Part shown: one piece after another, positions 1 to 10,293 of the stretch
Layout of the letters: every line of letters starts with the position of its first letter
How positions within the stretch are numbered: position 1 is the first letter of the stretch
From: Gautieria morchelliformis
Lineage: Eukaryota; Basidiomycota; Agaricomycetes; Gomphales; Gomphaceae
Direction of reading: 5' to 3'
Length of the DNA stretch: 64,000 bases
Assembly: GCA_015179125.1 (NCBI GenBank)
Contig: WHVA01000055.1
Span: forward strand, 62,001-126,000
Program-made: the position numbers and the translations under genes
Notes under the pieces: generated by a model
Databases searched by the model: none
Seen by the model: only the letters and a program-made list of their open reading frames with translations
Told to the model about the DNA's origin: nothing

Positions 1-1524
1 CGGTTCAGGGAGCAAGCAGCCAGCGCGGTCGCCAAAGGGACTGACTGGGTACTGCAATTTCGACGGCTGGCCAAACCAACAAAGGGCATGTCGTATCGTA
101 ACATGAGACACCTTTATCTCAGCATCGCCATCCCCAAAATGTTGTACGCTGCCGACATTTGGTATATGCCAGTGCACAAGGGCGAGAACGACAAGAAAGC
201 CCAAGGCTCGGTAGGCTTCGTCTCAAAACTCGCCAAGGTGCAGAGAATGGCAGCGGTATACATCACAGGAGCACTGCGCTCCACACCAACTGACCTACTT
301 GATATTCACGCTGACTTACTGCCGATCCAGCTAGCACTAGACAAGCACACCTACAACGCCACCTTATGCATGCTCACACTCCCACCCCTCCACCCACTAC
401 ACACACGTCTGCGCAAGGCCTCGAAACAGGCACAGCAACATCAATCACCGTTACACAACCTGCTCCGAGCCCACAGCCTGACAGTCGGAGATGTTGAAGT
501 CATCTCGCCAATTCGACACGAGCTGTCGTGGATCCCACCAGTGCGCACACACATAGCCAAGGACAACAGGGAAGCAATCAAGCACGACAAAGCAAACACA
601 TCTTCGATCAAAATCTATGCAGACGGATCGAGCTATGAAGGAGGAGTCGGAGCTGCCGCCGTGCTCTTCATCAACGGCGCACAGCGGCACAAACTACAAC
701 ACCACCTGGGCGCCGACACATCTCACACAGTCTATGAAGCAGTAATTCTCGCCGCCACCATGCTGCAGGAACACAATTTCCTGGACGGAGTTGCCATCGT
801 CATCGATAACCAAGCCGCGATCAAAGCACTGAGCAGCCGCAAAAGCAGCCCTGGACAACATCTCATTGATTATTTTCTCAAACAGATGCAGCGAGTGGCG
901 GAAACACACCCTGGAGTTCCTCTCGACGTTCACTGGGTACCTGGCCACAAGGGAGTCAATGGGAACGAGAGGGCCGACGAGCTAGCTAAAGAAGCGGCGA
1001 AGGGACGCAGCAGCTTGGCCCCGGCCCTCCCCAGGAAACTGCGGACACCACTACCAAGCAGCAGGTCAGCCCTCAAAACCACGTACAAAAAGCAACTGAA
1101 GACAAAGGTAAGACAACTGTTCACCGAGTCCCTGAGATATCAAAGGTTCCATGTGATCGACCCACAAGCGCCATCTTCCAACTACTGTGAGATGGCGAGT
1201 CACCTACCACACTGACAATCGAGCATACTCCTACAGTTACGGACAGGCCACGTTCAGCTCCACCGACACCTGCACAAGATGGGCTCCAGCACCACCCCAA
1301 TGTGCCCAGCTTGCCACCGGCATGAAGAAACAGTTCGGCACTATCTACTATCGTGTATCGCATATGCCCGATATCGACAACCCATGATAAACATCCTTAG
1401 ACGAGATGCACTTGACCTATCCAAGCTTCTTTCCGATCCCACCAGCGTAGATTACATGTTAGATTATGTAAATGTGACCAAACACTTCCACCCCCCCCCC
1501 CCTCCCCCCTTTCCTCCCCAGTGA
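1..1524 (+). pseudogene. LINE ORF2 C-terminal part: RT end, RNase H, zinc knuckle
   Basis: One frame runs from base 1 to a stop at 1213-1215, then continues open in the same frame to 1524. RNase H is clear: the first Asp lies in IKIYADGSSYEGG (about 610-650), the Glu in VYEAVILAA, the second Asp in VIDNQAAIKA, and the last block is HWVPGHKGVNGNERADELAK. The frame after the stop carries CPACHRHEETVRHYLLSC, the usual C-terminal zinc-binding motif of these LINEs. The stop is TGA where CGA (Arg) would fit, consistent with one C-to-T change. Otherwise this part of ORF2 looks whole, which points to a fairly recent insertion. Confidence 0.85.
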
Positions 1525-2070
1525 CCCTCAGCCCCAGTCAGAGTCACATGACCATGCATCGCTAACAGTACAGCTCTTCCCACAGGTCCCCCGTCTCATC
1601 CAGCCCCGACCCCATCTCTCCCAGCCCCAACCCCGTCACCGCCGCACACCCGCTCGTATGCCTGCCACGCACCACGCTAGCACCCCCGAGCACAGCCGTC
1701 CGCACCAGCCCGCTCCTCCTCCACTCCTCCCCCATCCCTTACTCGTCTCTGATCAGAAGGAGGCCGCACAGCTCATGCTCACCTCTCCTCTTCTCCTTTC
1801 AAACGGTCACTTTAGTACATAGACAAGACGAACCATGAACGTATTCGCACGTGTTTCGGGACATGCCCACACACCTTACTCTTTACTATCTAACTACATT
1901 ACAGCATATAATCTTCAGGGGAAGTTAGTCCGGATTGGGACCACCCCGCCTTAGGGCGTATGTTTTGTTTCTCGTCTATGGTCACTCGCTAGTTACACGG
2001 CATGTAGTATCCTACATGAGCATACGGCTCAACGGATAACAATGGATTATAAAAAAAAAAAAAAAAAAAA
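1..2070 (+). mobile_element. 3' part of a Tad1-like non-LTR retrotransposon (LINE)
   Basis: The coding frame is open from the first base, so the element enters the window from the left. It shows the end of the reverse transcriptase region, an RNase H domain, a C-terminal zinc-knuckle-like CPAC..H..C motif, about 540 bp of C-rich 3' untranslated sequence, and a terminal run of 20 A's at about 2051-2070. RT followed by RNase H, a C-terminal CCHC-type motif and a poly(A) tail is the layout of fungal Tad-clade LINEs. The 5' end and ORF1 lie outside the window, so target-site duplications cannot be tested. Confidence 0.88.
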
Positions 2071-2600
2071 ACATACCGACGATCCAGTTATGATCTGCAA
2101 GTATTTTCATTCATGCCGTTGTTCATGACTCTCCAATCTGCAATATGCACCCTCTCACTCATGCGCTGTCCCCAACAACCCCAACAACCTTCTCCTTCGT
2201 CGGTTTAGCCCTGTTTCTCCTACACCCGGACCTGTACGCTCGACCGTCTTACACTTGACTCACAACCATACAGGATGAAAACTTCAGGATTATCTATGAA
2301 CAACGACACTACAATTTCTCTTACCCGCTGCAGTCTGTGTACGTGTCCGTACGTCGTTCTCTTTGATTACCTAACTATCACATAGGTTCCATCTTGCCCA
2401 CCAGGGAGGCAATCCTCTGTGACGCTAGTTGACATTCAGCGTGCATACTTCAATCCCGCATGGCGTCCACGGATCAAACCACCATTGCGTGGGTCGATGG
2501 GAAAAGCTATCTTGCATTCGGTAGTCGACCAGCCTAGCTACTTCAGCCATTCTACCCGTGTCTGGTGGTGCATGATTAATATGGACCGGTGGGGTTGGGC
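2071..2600. other. Intergenic, nothing recognised
   Basis: The stretch follows the LINE poly(A) tail. Only short open frames are present and none resembles a known domain. Confidence 0.4.
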
Positions 2601-3044
2601 CAGCGCCAATTTACGACGGTACTGAGTACTGCGCAGCAACCATGGAAATACCAGCCCACTTTGATATGGCTATTATACACTATTGTCAAGAGGCTCAGGA
2701 AACAGGATCGGAAGGTCAGTGCCATGTCTGAAAACACACTCACAGAATCATGACTTACCACTGTCTTAGGGTACCGAGTTGGTCATGTACGTGCAATTTT
2801 TCAACTGCCAGCGGATCTGGAGCACCCATGCCTGCTTGCGTACGTCGAATGGTATTTGCCGTTCACACAGCCAGTGCCGGGACTGGAGATGTACATGGCC
2901 TCTGCACCTTCAGGCAAGAGTAGCGCAGCAATTGTGCCCATGCACTCCATTTGCTATAGCTGCCACCTGATTCCTCACTTCAGCAAGACCATCAACCCGT
3001 CCTTGAGTGTGGACAATTTGCTGGGCCGCTGTCAGCGATTCTAA
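2600..3044 (+). pseudogene. Fragment of a dispersed Agaricomycete ORF, probably transposon-borne
   Basis: Two exon-like blocks fit together in phase: about 2622-2714, ending at a GTCAGT donor, then from about 2770 after a CTTAG acceptor to a stop at 3044. The second block reads YRVGHVRAIFQLP, then AYVEWYLPF, then CHLIPHFSKTINP. From memory this matches the C-terminal part (YRVARVRVVF..LAYVEWF..) of multi-copy hypothetical proteins scattered through Agaricomycete genomes, often beside DNA transposons. The upstream part is not recognisable. Function is unknown and the family assignment rests on recall. Confidence 0.45.
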
Positions 3045-3241
3045 AGATGTTGATCTTAAGCCTTTCGTCACAAGGGCACAACAGAACTTGACCAAGATGT
3101 GGTATTCTGCATGCTACGTAGTGACAGTGGTAAGGTAAGATGTGATGGGAACCGCTGGCTGGTTCCCATGCATGAACTGTACAATGGGTCCCTAAGGGGC
3201 CCACTGGTATTAGGTAATAACTATGTACATAGGTTATTTAC

Positions 3242-4611
3242 ACCCTCCCCCTCTATGAACAACTTCAAGAGTTATAGAGGTCCTCCATGATGGAGTCCTC
3301 TAATGATTCTGATATGATGACGTCGGCATTGTAACGGGCCGGCGGAGCACTCGACTCCGCTGGGGGCACCTCCGCATTGCAGGGGTGTTTGGGTGTGGTG
3401 GCTCTACCTCACCCACGGTGGGGACTTCTGCCTGGTCGTCGAGGCTGGTGTCCTCCCAGAGTATGGCCTCTATGGCCAGGTCATCGGCCTGTGGGGGCAG
3501 CTGGATGCTCGCAAGCTCCTGGTCGAGCTGGGTGTGAGTGAGCGGCAGTGGCGCCGCGGCTCTCACATGGCTGGTTCAAGGATCTTTGGCTGACCCTTTT
3601 GGGTGGTGGCACTGAATGCTGCACTGGTGAGACTGCATTGAACATATTGTTCAATGCGAGCCACTCACTCACGGGTGACGCCGGCGTAACGGGCTAGCCA
3701 CCGCGTGATCTTGGCGAGTGGGATGTCTGGGCCAGCCTGGCCTCTTACAGGATATGGGCCCATGATAGACAGCCGCAGGCTGGTGCTCTGTGGCGTCAGG
3801 CACTCCCTGGCATCGACGAAGCTTGACCATTGGTTGGTTGAGCCGAACAAGTCGAAGAGCCTAGACTTGAGGGGTGACGTGACCCCTTTGACCCAGGGCC
3901 CGAGGGCCTTCAACCACATCCAGACATCCATGTCTGTGAGGTTAAGGCTTCCATCCATGTTGTCATGAATGGTGGAGGGAATTCCCTCGGGGTTGTGAAC
4001 CAACCCTTCAGGATGGCCGTGATGTCGAGCAGGGTACCACTCGCTATCACGAAACAATCCCGTTTGGGATTGCAAGCGCGTTGCTTGCGCTTGATGCGCT
4101 TGAACACACCGATCATTTTGTGTGTGCACAGGAACTGCGGCGTGTCCTTTGCGCGCAGTCGGAGCTCTACGAAGCGTGCGTCGTCAAGCGGGCAGACGTC
4201 GTACCACTGCGTATGTCGCTGTGGTGCCATTCCTATGGGACGTGGTAGGAAGCCCGTCTTGGAGATCAGCAGGTCTCCGAGTGGTATGATCTTCCCTTCC
4301 CCTGGGTAGGGAGGGTGAACTGTTCCTGCCGGTGGCGGCAGGTCCACATGCAGCCTGATGTACTGGGCCCTGACCAACGCTACCTGCCATTGCAGGGCAA
4401 GGTTGTTGATGGTGTGCGACAGTGATGCTGCTAGGTATGTGCTGATCACGCTCTCCCTCGCAATGGCCAGGCCATTGTACGTGTTGGGGGTGTCACACAA
4501 TTTCTTGGGCTTCTTTTTTGGTTGCTCAGCTATACGCTGAGCCCTGTCCGGATCGTACGTCTTCCAGATGGAGGAGTTGGACTCCCATCCATCCAGGATG
4601 TCGTATGCCAT
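3242..4611 (-). mobile_element. 3' part of an LTR retroelement with an unrecognised ORF
   Basis: On the minus strand an open region begins at ATG 4611 and runs, in more than one frame, to about 3285. A purine tract (about 3258-3243) follows and then TGTAAATAACC, which looks like the start of a 3' LTR. The encoded protein begins MAYDILDGWESNSSIWKTY, has a Lys/Pro-rich stretch (EQPKKKPKK) and later WLKALGPWVKGVTSPLK. It matches no Gag, protease, RT, RNase H or integrase motif I know. I take it as an accessory ORF of an old, broken element with a few breaks. Confidence 0.4.
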
Positions 4612-5694
4612 GTTGGACGGCGCGCTCTGTTTTATGATTAAAATATCAGATTAATGCCTTGATAAAGAATTCCTATTGCTTAGCAGCTGGGACCGCTATA
4701 TTTGCCCTTTTGCTATGTGCTGACTAAGCTCTCCGAGGCGTATCCAGCACTGATGGATGGTGGTCACGTGACCGTGTCGATGAAGAAATGGTCTCAATCT
4801 AGAGGACAGCTGTCTCAAAAGGCTTCGCTTTTGAGATAGTTTAGAGTAGACAGTGATAATAGACTCTCAACGAAGAATTGGAGAAAACTATCAAGATTTA
4901 AGTTCTGTAGCTATCAAACAAGGCTACAGTGACTTCAGGGGGTGAAACAGTTGATTCTGGATGATCGGTTCATACATTCGTGGTAGCTATTTATATTATA
5001 CTAGTGATAACTACCAGTGTTCGAGATAGTGGATAAATGGGTCAAAAAACCATGTGTAACTAAAGGGGTGACTACTTGTAGTCATAAAGCCATGAAAAAG
5101 GATAGGGATAATGGCAGGGGTGTTAGGCTTTGGAATAGAGTCTTGTGCCCACTATACAAAACCCCTGTCTACATGGTGTCAAGATAGTAATCAGCTGGTC
5201 GTGTCATGGAGCTCAATAGAATATGGGAATTAAATTTCTCCTGTGTAGCATAAATGCTACTCTTGGTGATGGGGCCGCTGTCTCTGTGCCTCTTCTATGG
5301 GGCAGCTGATCGAGCATACATGCTTGGAACGACATTCTGTTGTCATTCCGCGACGTCCGATGCTCCTGTGCAGTCTATACTCCTCTGCGGCATTTGGTGC
5401 CTGCACCTCCTCGGTGCCTGTGGCCTGGCACCTGTCGACGTCATGGCCAATTCCATCTGTCGATAGGCACACTGTCTCTGATCAGCCACACGTGGTCGAT
5501 GCTCTCGTTCCTGTATCTTATCTGATCTACAGATAAGATAGCTGCTTGATCGTGATGTCATGTGTCGTCTGTGCGTGTCGATGTCTGTCATGAGTGTTGT
5601 TCCTGTTCTTTGGTCGATTCTTCTTTTGTTTCTTTTTATTAGTTTCTATATATATATAGATGACTTAAATAGTATAGTTGCGTATATCACAACA
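4612..5694 (-). repeat. LTR of a minus-strand Ty3/gypsy element, far edge unresolved
   Basis: On the minus strand the purine tract GGAGGGGCAGAG (5706-5695) is followed at once by TGTTGTGATATACG, the expected junction between internal sequence and 3' LTR. The LTR runs toward lower coordinates, but I found no second copy in the window to fix its other end. Only the start at 5694 is supported. The stretch contains AT-rich, promoter-like sequence and no coding signal. Confidence 0.45.
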
Positions 5695-5732
5695 CTCTGC
5701 CCCTCCGTTCATGTCGGGGTGGGAGCCGATAG

Positions 5733-6419
5733 TCAGGATGCCAGTCCTGAGGCTGCGCACACTGGCAAGGGTGCCGTCGCGCGAGGTGATGATGGGCCGG
5801 CCACTGAGTCCATGGCCGGGTCCTGGCACAGCCTTTTTGAGGCTGCATGTGTGAGCTGGAGCGCCTTAAGCTGCTCCTCTAGCTCTTTTACCTTGGCACA
5901 CTCGGCGTCAAGCGCATCGTCACGGTTTTCGACCACGCGTTCTAGGTCATTGACCTCTTTTTTGATGTCATGGATGTCCCGTAAGGGCTCCACTCACGCG
6001 TCACGTGCGATGGCCCTTGGGAACCATCCCCAGGCTGTGTCGATGGCGTCGCTGATGTCCTCATCCTTCAGCTTCACCTTGCGGGTGCCCGTCGCAGCCC
6101 GTAAGTGCGTGGCGTAAGCCGCGCAGGTATCGCAGTTGTCCAGGTGGACAATTGCCAATGTGTCTTCCCATCCTACAATCATCCAGTGTTCCTGATCCAC
6201 TGGAGCTTGTAGGATGTCGGCGGCCCCTTGCCTCGGGGCCGTTGAGCGTGGCTTGGACGTTGATGGATCAATGTCCATTCCATCCTTGGATGGCATCATC
6301 TTGGTGAGGAGATGATGGTGGTGGTTGCTTCCAAGAAACGATGTGCCTCGGAAATATCCGAGGTGAAAATTTAACTGTGCCGTGGCCGGTGTGTCACATG
6401 GTGTGCACGTGACTGACAT
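5733..6419 (-). pseudogene. Accessory coiled-coil ORF after the chromodomain of the gypsy element
   Basis: Two adjacent minus-strand frames (6419-5994 and 5993-5733) lie between the chromodomain and the polypurine tract, where most Ty3/gypsy elements have almost nothing. The first has a Ser/Pro start and HWMIVGWEDTLAIVHLDNC. The second is strongly heptad-like (DIHDIKKEVNDLERVVENRD, then AKVKELEEQLKAL). I do not recognise the family. It may be an extra structural or DNA-binding protein of this lineage, since its place between pol and LTR is that of env-like or accessory ORFs. It is a fossil with about one break. Confidence 0.5.
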
Positions 6420-6838
6420 GTCTAGTGGTGCCAGGGGAGGTCACATGGCTTGCCCAACCCCCGGAGCTCTAGATAATGATCTAGAGCTTCAAGATCCTTG
6501 CACAATGACATGGGCTCCCATGTTACATTGCCTAGGGTCCAGCGGACCTGGAACTCCAGGTCTGTCAAGTTTATCCATCAATGTACGATAATCTCATCGA
6601 TGAGCCACTCCTCGTCGATCCAAAGTCATAGAATGACTTGGCCTCCCGACGAGGAAATAGTTCATCATTGTTGGCCTTGTATCGTCGTACAAGGCTTGAA
6701 TGGAAGACCAGTGATATACAACGGCTTTTCAGCTCGTCAGGGAGTTCGAGGGTCATCGTCGAGGTGTAATTATGCGCCTTGATGACGTGGTATGGTGCAA
6801 TATACCGTGGCACAAGTTTTCTGGCTCTTCCTTCGGCA

Positions 6839-7519
6839 CAGGGCTGCTGTCCACAAATCAACCTGCAGGTTACCTGGACTTGGACTCGCAGGTTTGCCAG
6901 CTTCCAGAAGTGGAACCTGGACTTGACCTGAGTTTTTCTGCAGGTTGACTTGGACCTGCAGGTTAAACCTGCGGATGACTTGCAGTGACTTGCCAGATTA
7001 TTCCGACCCTGTGCGAGTGCATGACGCATCTCCTCCTGTGGGGTGGGGGTGAGCTATTTCACACATCCTTACATCCTATTTTGACCATGCTCCTCTAGCA
7101 ACATCCACAGATGTTGAACGTGCATTCAGTCAGGGCCGACTGACTGTATCACGGATGCGTCACTCTCTGAAGGAAGAGTCGACATGTGCCAGAACCATAC
7201 TCAGCACATGGCTGTCATACGAAGGACTTGTCCCTGAGGAATGCGTTGTAGAGTTGCTGCATGATAAGAGTAAGCATGTCAAGAAGGCTGTTGTGCAGAA
7301 GGAGGTAATAGTAGTTGAATGACATGTAAATGACATGAATTCTTGGCATTTAAGGCTTGCAGGTCTGCGAGTCACCTGCGGAATTCCAAAGGCCAAACCT
7401 GGACTTGGCAGGTTTTCAGGCGCCGGGTTACCTGGACTTGTGGGAGTTGGATCTGCAGGTCAAAATAACAGGTTGAACTGCGAGTCACCTGCATGAACCT
7501 GGACTCGTGGACAGCCCTG
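6839..7519 (+). mobile_element. 681-bp hAT-superfamily element, internally deleted, with 8-bp target duplications
   Basis: The element starts CAGGGCTGCTGTCCAC (6839-6854) and ends GTGGACAGCCCTG (7507-7519), imperfect terminal inverted repeats. Both sides carry the same 8 bases, CTTCGGCA (6831-6838 and 7520-7527), the target duplication length of hAT elements. Only the last part of a transposase remains (about 7071-7322). Sub-terminal regions on both sides are packed with CTGCAGGT, ACCTGGACT and GCAGGTT words, as expected for transposase-binding repeats. It is an internally deleted, non-autonomous derivative that jumped into the integrase region of the minus-strand gypsy element. Confidence 0.92.
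7071..7322 (+). pseudogene. hAT transposase C-terminal dimerisation domain remnant
   Basis: The plus frame reads STDVERAFSQGRLTVSRMRH followed by STCARTILSTWLSYEGLVPE and ends at TGA 7320-7322. This is the conserved C-terminal hAT dimerisation block (TSxDVERxFSxGR..). No start codon or catalytic DDE part is left upstream, so it cannot encode an active transposase. The DNA ends could still be mobilised by a related transposase elsewhere in the genome. Confidence 0.88.
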
Positions 7520-7686
7520 CTTCGGCAGAGTCAGGTTTTGGGTTGACAGGTAAACATGGTCATTGGCTGTGTACACGTTGCTCGCTGTACATTTCCATTT
7601 CTTGTTCACGTGAATGTTTGCATCACTTGATGCTCGATTATTGCATCCTGTGCCGCCATCAGGTTCCATCTGTCCTGATGTGCAAA

Positions 7687-8355
7687 TCAGGCTACCCCTT
7701 TAAACGGGGTGTCCGTGGCTATGGGCAGATCAATCTGTGGCATGTAGCCGTGGTTTAGCTCAAAGGGCGCGAACACTGTGGTTGTGCTGACGTTACTGTC
7801 GAGGGTGACCTCGACCATTGGGCATTTCAATGCCCAGTCCTTCTGGTCGTCCCTGACTACAGCCCGCAATATCTGTCTGATCAAGCGGTTGGTGTTCTCG
7901 GTCACTCCATCCGTTTGGGGATGGAAGGCAGATGACATGAGGAGCTTAGTCCCCATGAGTCGCTGTAGTTCACGCCAGAAGATAGACATGAACATTGAGT
8001 CTCTATCCGAGATGATGGAGTCTGGGACTCCATGAAGTCGGATGACTTCTTTCAGAAACAGCCAGGCCACTCCCTTGGCTGATATGCTCATCATTGTTGG
8101 AACGAGGTGGACGTGCAACATTAGTCGGTCGATGACTACCATCAGGTAGTCACAGTCATTTGACTTGGGCAAGGGCCCCATAAATTCGATGCCGATCAAC
8201 TGCCACAGCCTATCTGGAATGGGTAGGCTGTGTAGTGAACCCTTGGGCCATTGTGGCCCGGTTTTCGTCATCTGGCACTCCACGCACAATGTGCAAAATG
8301 ACTCAATGTCCAGGCTCATGCCCAGCCACCAGTATGACCTTCGAACGTAGTTCAA
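7687..8355 (-). pseudogene. Integrase of the truncated Ty3/gypsy element
   Basis: The 222-residue open frame starts inside the HHCC finger (CTLCVECQMTK) and carries the core: the first Asp in IGIEFMGPLPKSNDCDYLMV, the second in GVPDSIISDRDSMF, and the Glu region in SAFHPQTDGVTENTNR. This is the D,D(35)E catalytic core that inserts element cDNA into the host chromosome. It belongs to a fossil element and continues toward the hAT insertion on its 3' side. Confidence 0.85.
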
Positions 8356-9075
8356 TGTCTTTAGATGGCTGTAGTCACCAACTATCTGGTGTGCTCAATC
8401 GATGATGATTTCGATCAGCCTCCTTCCCCCTTGAAGAACAGATCGGGGGACGGCGATGACGTCTCTCTGGAGCTGATTCTTCGTCCAAATCAGCCTGTCC
8501 CGGATTCTGAATCTCGAGTGTGCGTCTGGGTGCTCCATGATCTTTGAGAACATGGGGTCCTTATGGTACGCATCTCATAAGACCTTGGATAGGTCTACGC
8601 CTAGTTCAATGCTCTGGCATAGTGGTGCGCCATCATTGCCTGTGGCAATGACTTGGACATCATCGTCATCATCGTCGTGTGATGTGACGCTGTTTGTCGG
8701 CTTTTGTGAGCCCTGGTTCAAGGCAGCAGATTCTAGTATCTGCACCTCCGTCTTTTCTGCGAGGCGGTTAGACCGCCTCATCGCTGCTGTTCACAGCCCA
8801 ATATACCGGTCGGTGGGCAGTAGCTCACCTTCCAGGTCTAAGCGCGCATCTGCGTTTATGAAGACGTGGTCCGGGTGACTGTCGTCACTCGTGTTGCTCT
8901 CGTAGTAGCGCGACAGGCAGTCTGCCACCTTGTTCTCCACACCGTCAACGTGAATGGTGTTGAAGTTGAACCGGGATAAAAACTCCGACCATCTGACCTG
9001 GCGGTCAGACAGGCTCTTCTGGGTCTCAAAATATTTGAGCCCTTTGAGAGCTGCATCAATGTAGGTAGTTCACTC

Positions 9076-10060
9076 TATAGGTCATACCCAATGCTACATA
9101 TTTGTTGTTACGTGCCTGAGAGTGTCGCAAATTGTAGAGTTCCTTGTAGGTTTGGGGCTTGAAGGCCACCGGTTAATTGAGTTATTTGGTGAGAGTTCAT
9201 ACATTCCTGAGTCCACTAGCTTCCCACTTTCAAAGATGGTATTGAACACCTCAAAATGGGATAAGCAAGGCATCACATATAGGATATCCTGCATCAGCCA
9301 GATAGTACTTTCCATCTGGAATGACCAGATCATGGACATGTGCATCCTGATACACTTGTCCATCACTGGCACCACCTTCCCAACCACTCAAACATAGCAG
9401 AAATGCATATTGAAAGTAATGTATGCCAAGACGTTCTGCATGAGAGTCCCTTTTCAGTTGTGGTAATGAGACCTGTCCTCTATCGACAGGCATGCAGTAA
9501 TATGTGTTCTATCAACTGCTCCAAGGGCATCTTCAAAGTATGAAAAGAATTCCAGGTTATCAGCAATACTGTATACCCATCAGGTTGTGTTTCCAAATTT
9601 GGTAGCTTGACATAGGTATTGTAAAAGGCCAGTGATGTTACCACATCTAGGATGTGGTGGAAACATCTGGATAATCTGACATGCATGGAAGCTCTCCAAG
9701 TGGAGGAGGAGCAAGGTTACGTTGAAATTGTATCCCCACTCCGTTGGAATTGCTCACTGAGCTTCCTATTTGATAAGTTGGTCACAAGGGCATATGCAAA
9801 AATAGCCACCTGCTCATCAAGATCCACATAACAAGTGTGGTTGGCAGCTGTGCATCTGGATAGTTCCTGGACCAGATTTCTGAAAACATGCTTTTTCATT
9901 CCTAGTTGATCATGGATACAGTGCGGGTTCCCATGAAGTAGCTCTCAAACCCATAGTCAACCAGTCAGGATGGAGGTGTGGTAGAGCTCCTTACAATGAT
10001 ATTGGTTTGCATAGTATAACACTACCTCTCTGACAGTCTTGATCATTAGCAAGGCCACTA
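9076..10060 (-). pseudogene. PIF/Harbinger-type DDE transposase (DDE_Tnp_4), decayed
   Basis: Minus-strand pieces in order are: MKKHVFRNLVQELSRCT with LDEQVAIFAYALVTNLSNRK (9899-9717), SGDTIST then the YFHHILDVVTSLAFYNTYVK region (about 9720-9600), and the catalytic part LSGWEGGASDGQVYQDA with DGKYYLADAGYPICDALLIP (about 9400-9251), then a remnant of the ELYNLRHSQARN-type block near 9130. The DG..VYxDA and YYLADAGYP motifs hold two catalytic Asp residues of the DDE_Tnp_4 nuclease, the transposase of PIF/Harbinger elements in fungi. The frame is interrupted several times, between blocks and by stops. I could not find terminal inverted repeats or the 3-bp target duplication. Confidence 0.8.
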
Positions 10061-10293
10061 TCCGCCTTCTCCTCCTGTGGCGTATCCGAACTTCTATCAG
10101 GGCTTGCTCACGATTGACAAGTCGGCGTCGCGCCCACGCCCACCCCCTTTGTCAGCGAAGGAAATTTGCAGATAGAGCGTTCGGCTCGATTCGATGATCT
10201 CACGCAAAAAAAGATCAGGTAATGTCCGAGTTGCACATTTTGTAACTTCTCCATATCAGATTTTCGTGGTCTGGTTACCGAACGCGCCCTAAC

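Larger units (their letters stand above)
5695..9075 (-). mobile_element. Truncated chromodomain Ty3/gypsy element (fossil)
   Basis: Minus-strand parts in element order are: the end of RNase H (about 9060-8770, with ALKGLKYFETQKSLSDRQ-like sequence), the integrase zinc finger and core (8355-7687), the integrase C-terminal region (about 7670-6580), a chromodomain-like block (about 6620-6420, DEWLIDEIIVHRW-like), an extra coiled-coil ORF (6419-5733), the polypurine tract (5706-5695) and the 3' LTR. RT, protease, Gag and the 5' LTR are missing, because the element is cut off near 9060-9090 beside a Harbinger remnant. A hAT element sits inside the integrase region. It is broken, with several coding breaks, and looks older than the gypsy element at 30-37 kb. 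Confidence 0.8.

Noticed and set aside
1488-1520. Poly-C tract as a G-quadruplex on the minus strand
   Set aside because: It is a simple homopolymer-like run at the LINE ORF end and probably only reflects repeat slippage.
5560-6117. 185-codon plus-strand frame
   Set aside because: It lies opposite the coiled-coil ORF of the gypsy element and crosses its LTR junction.
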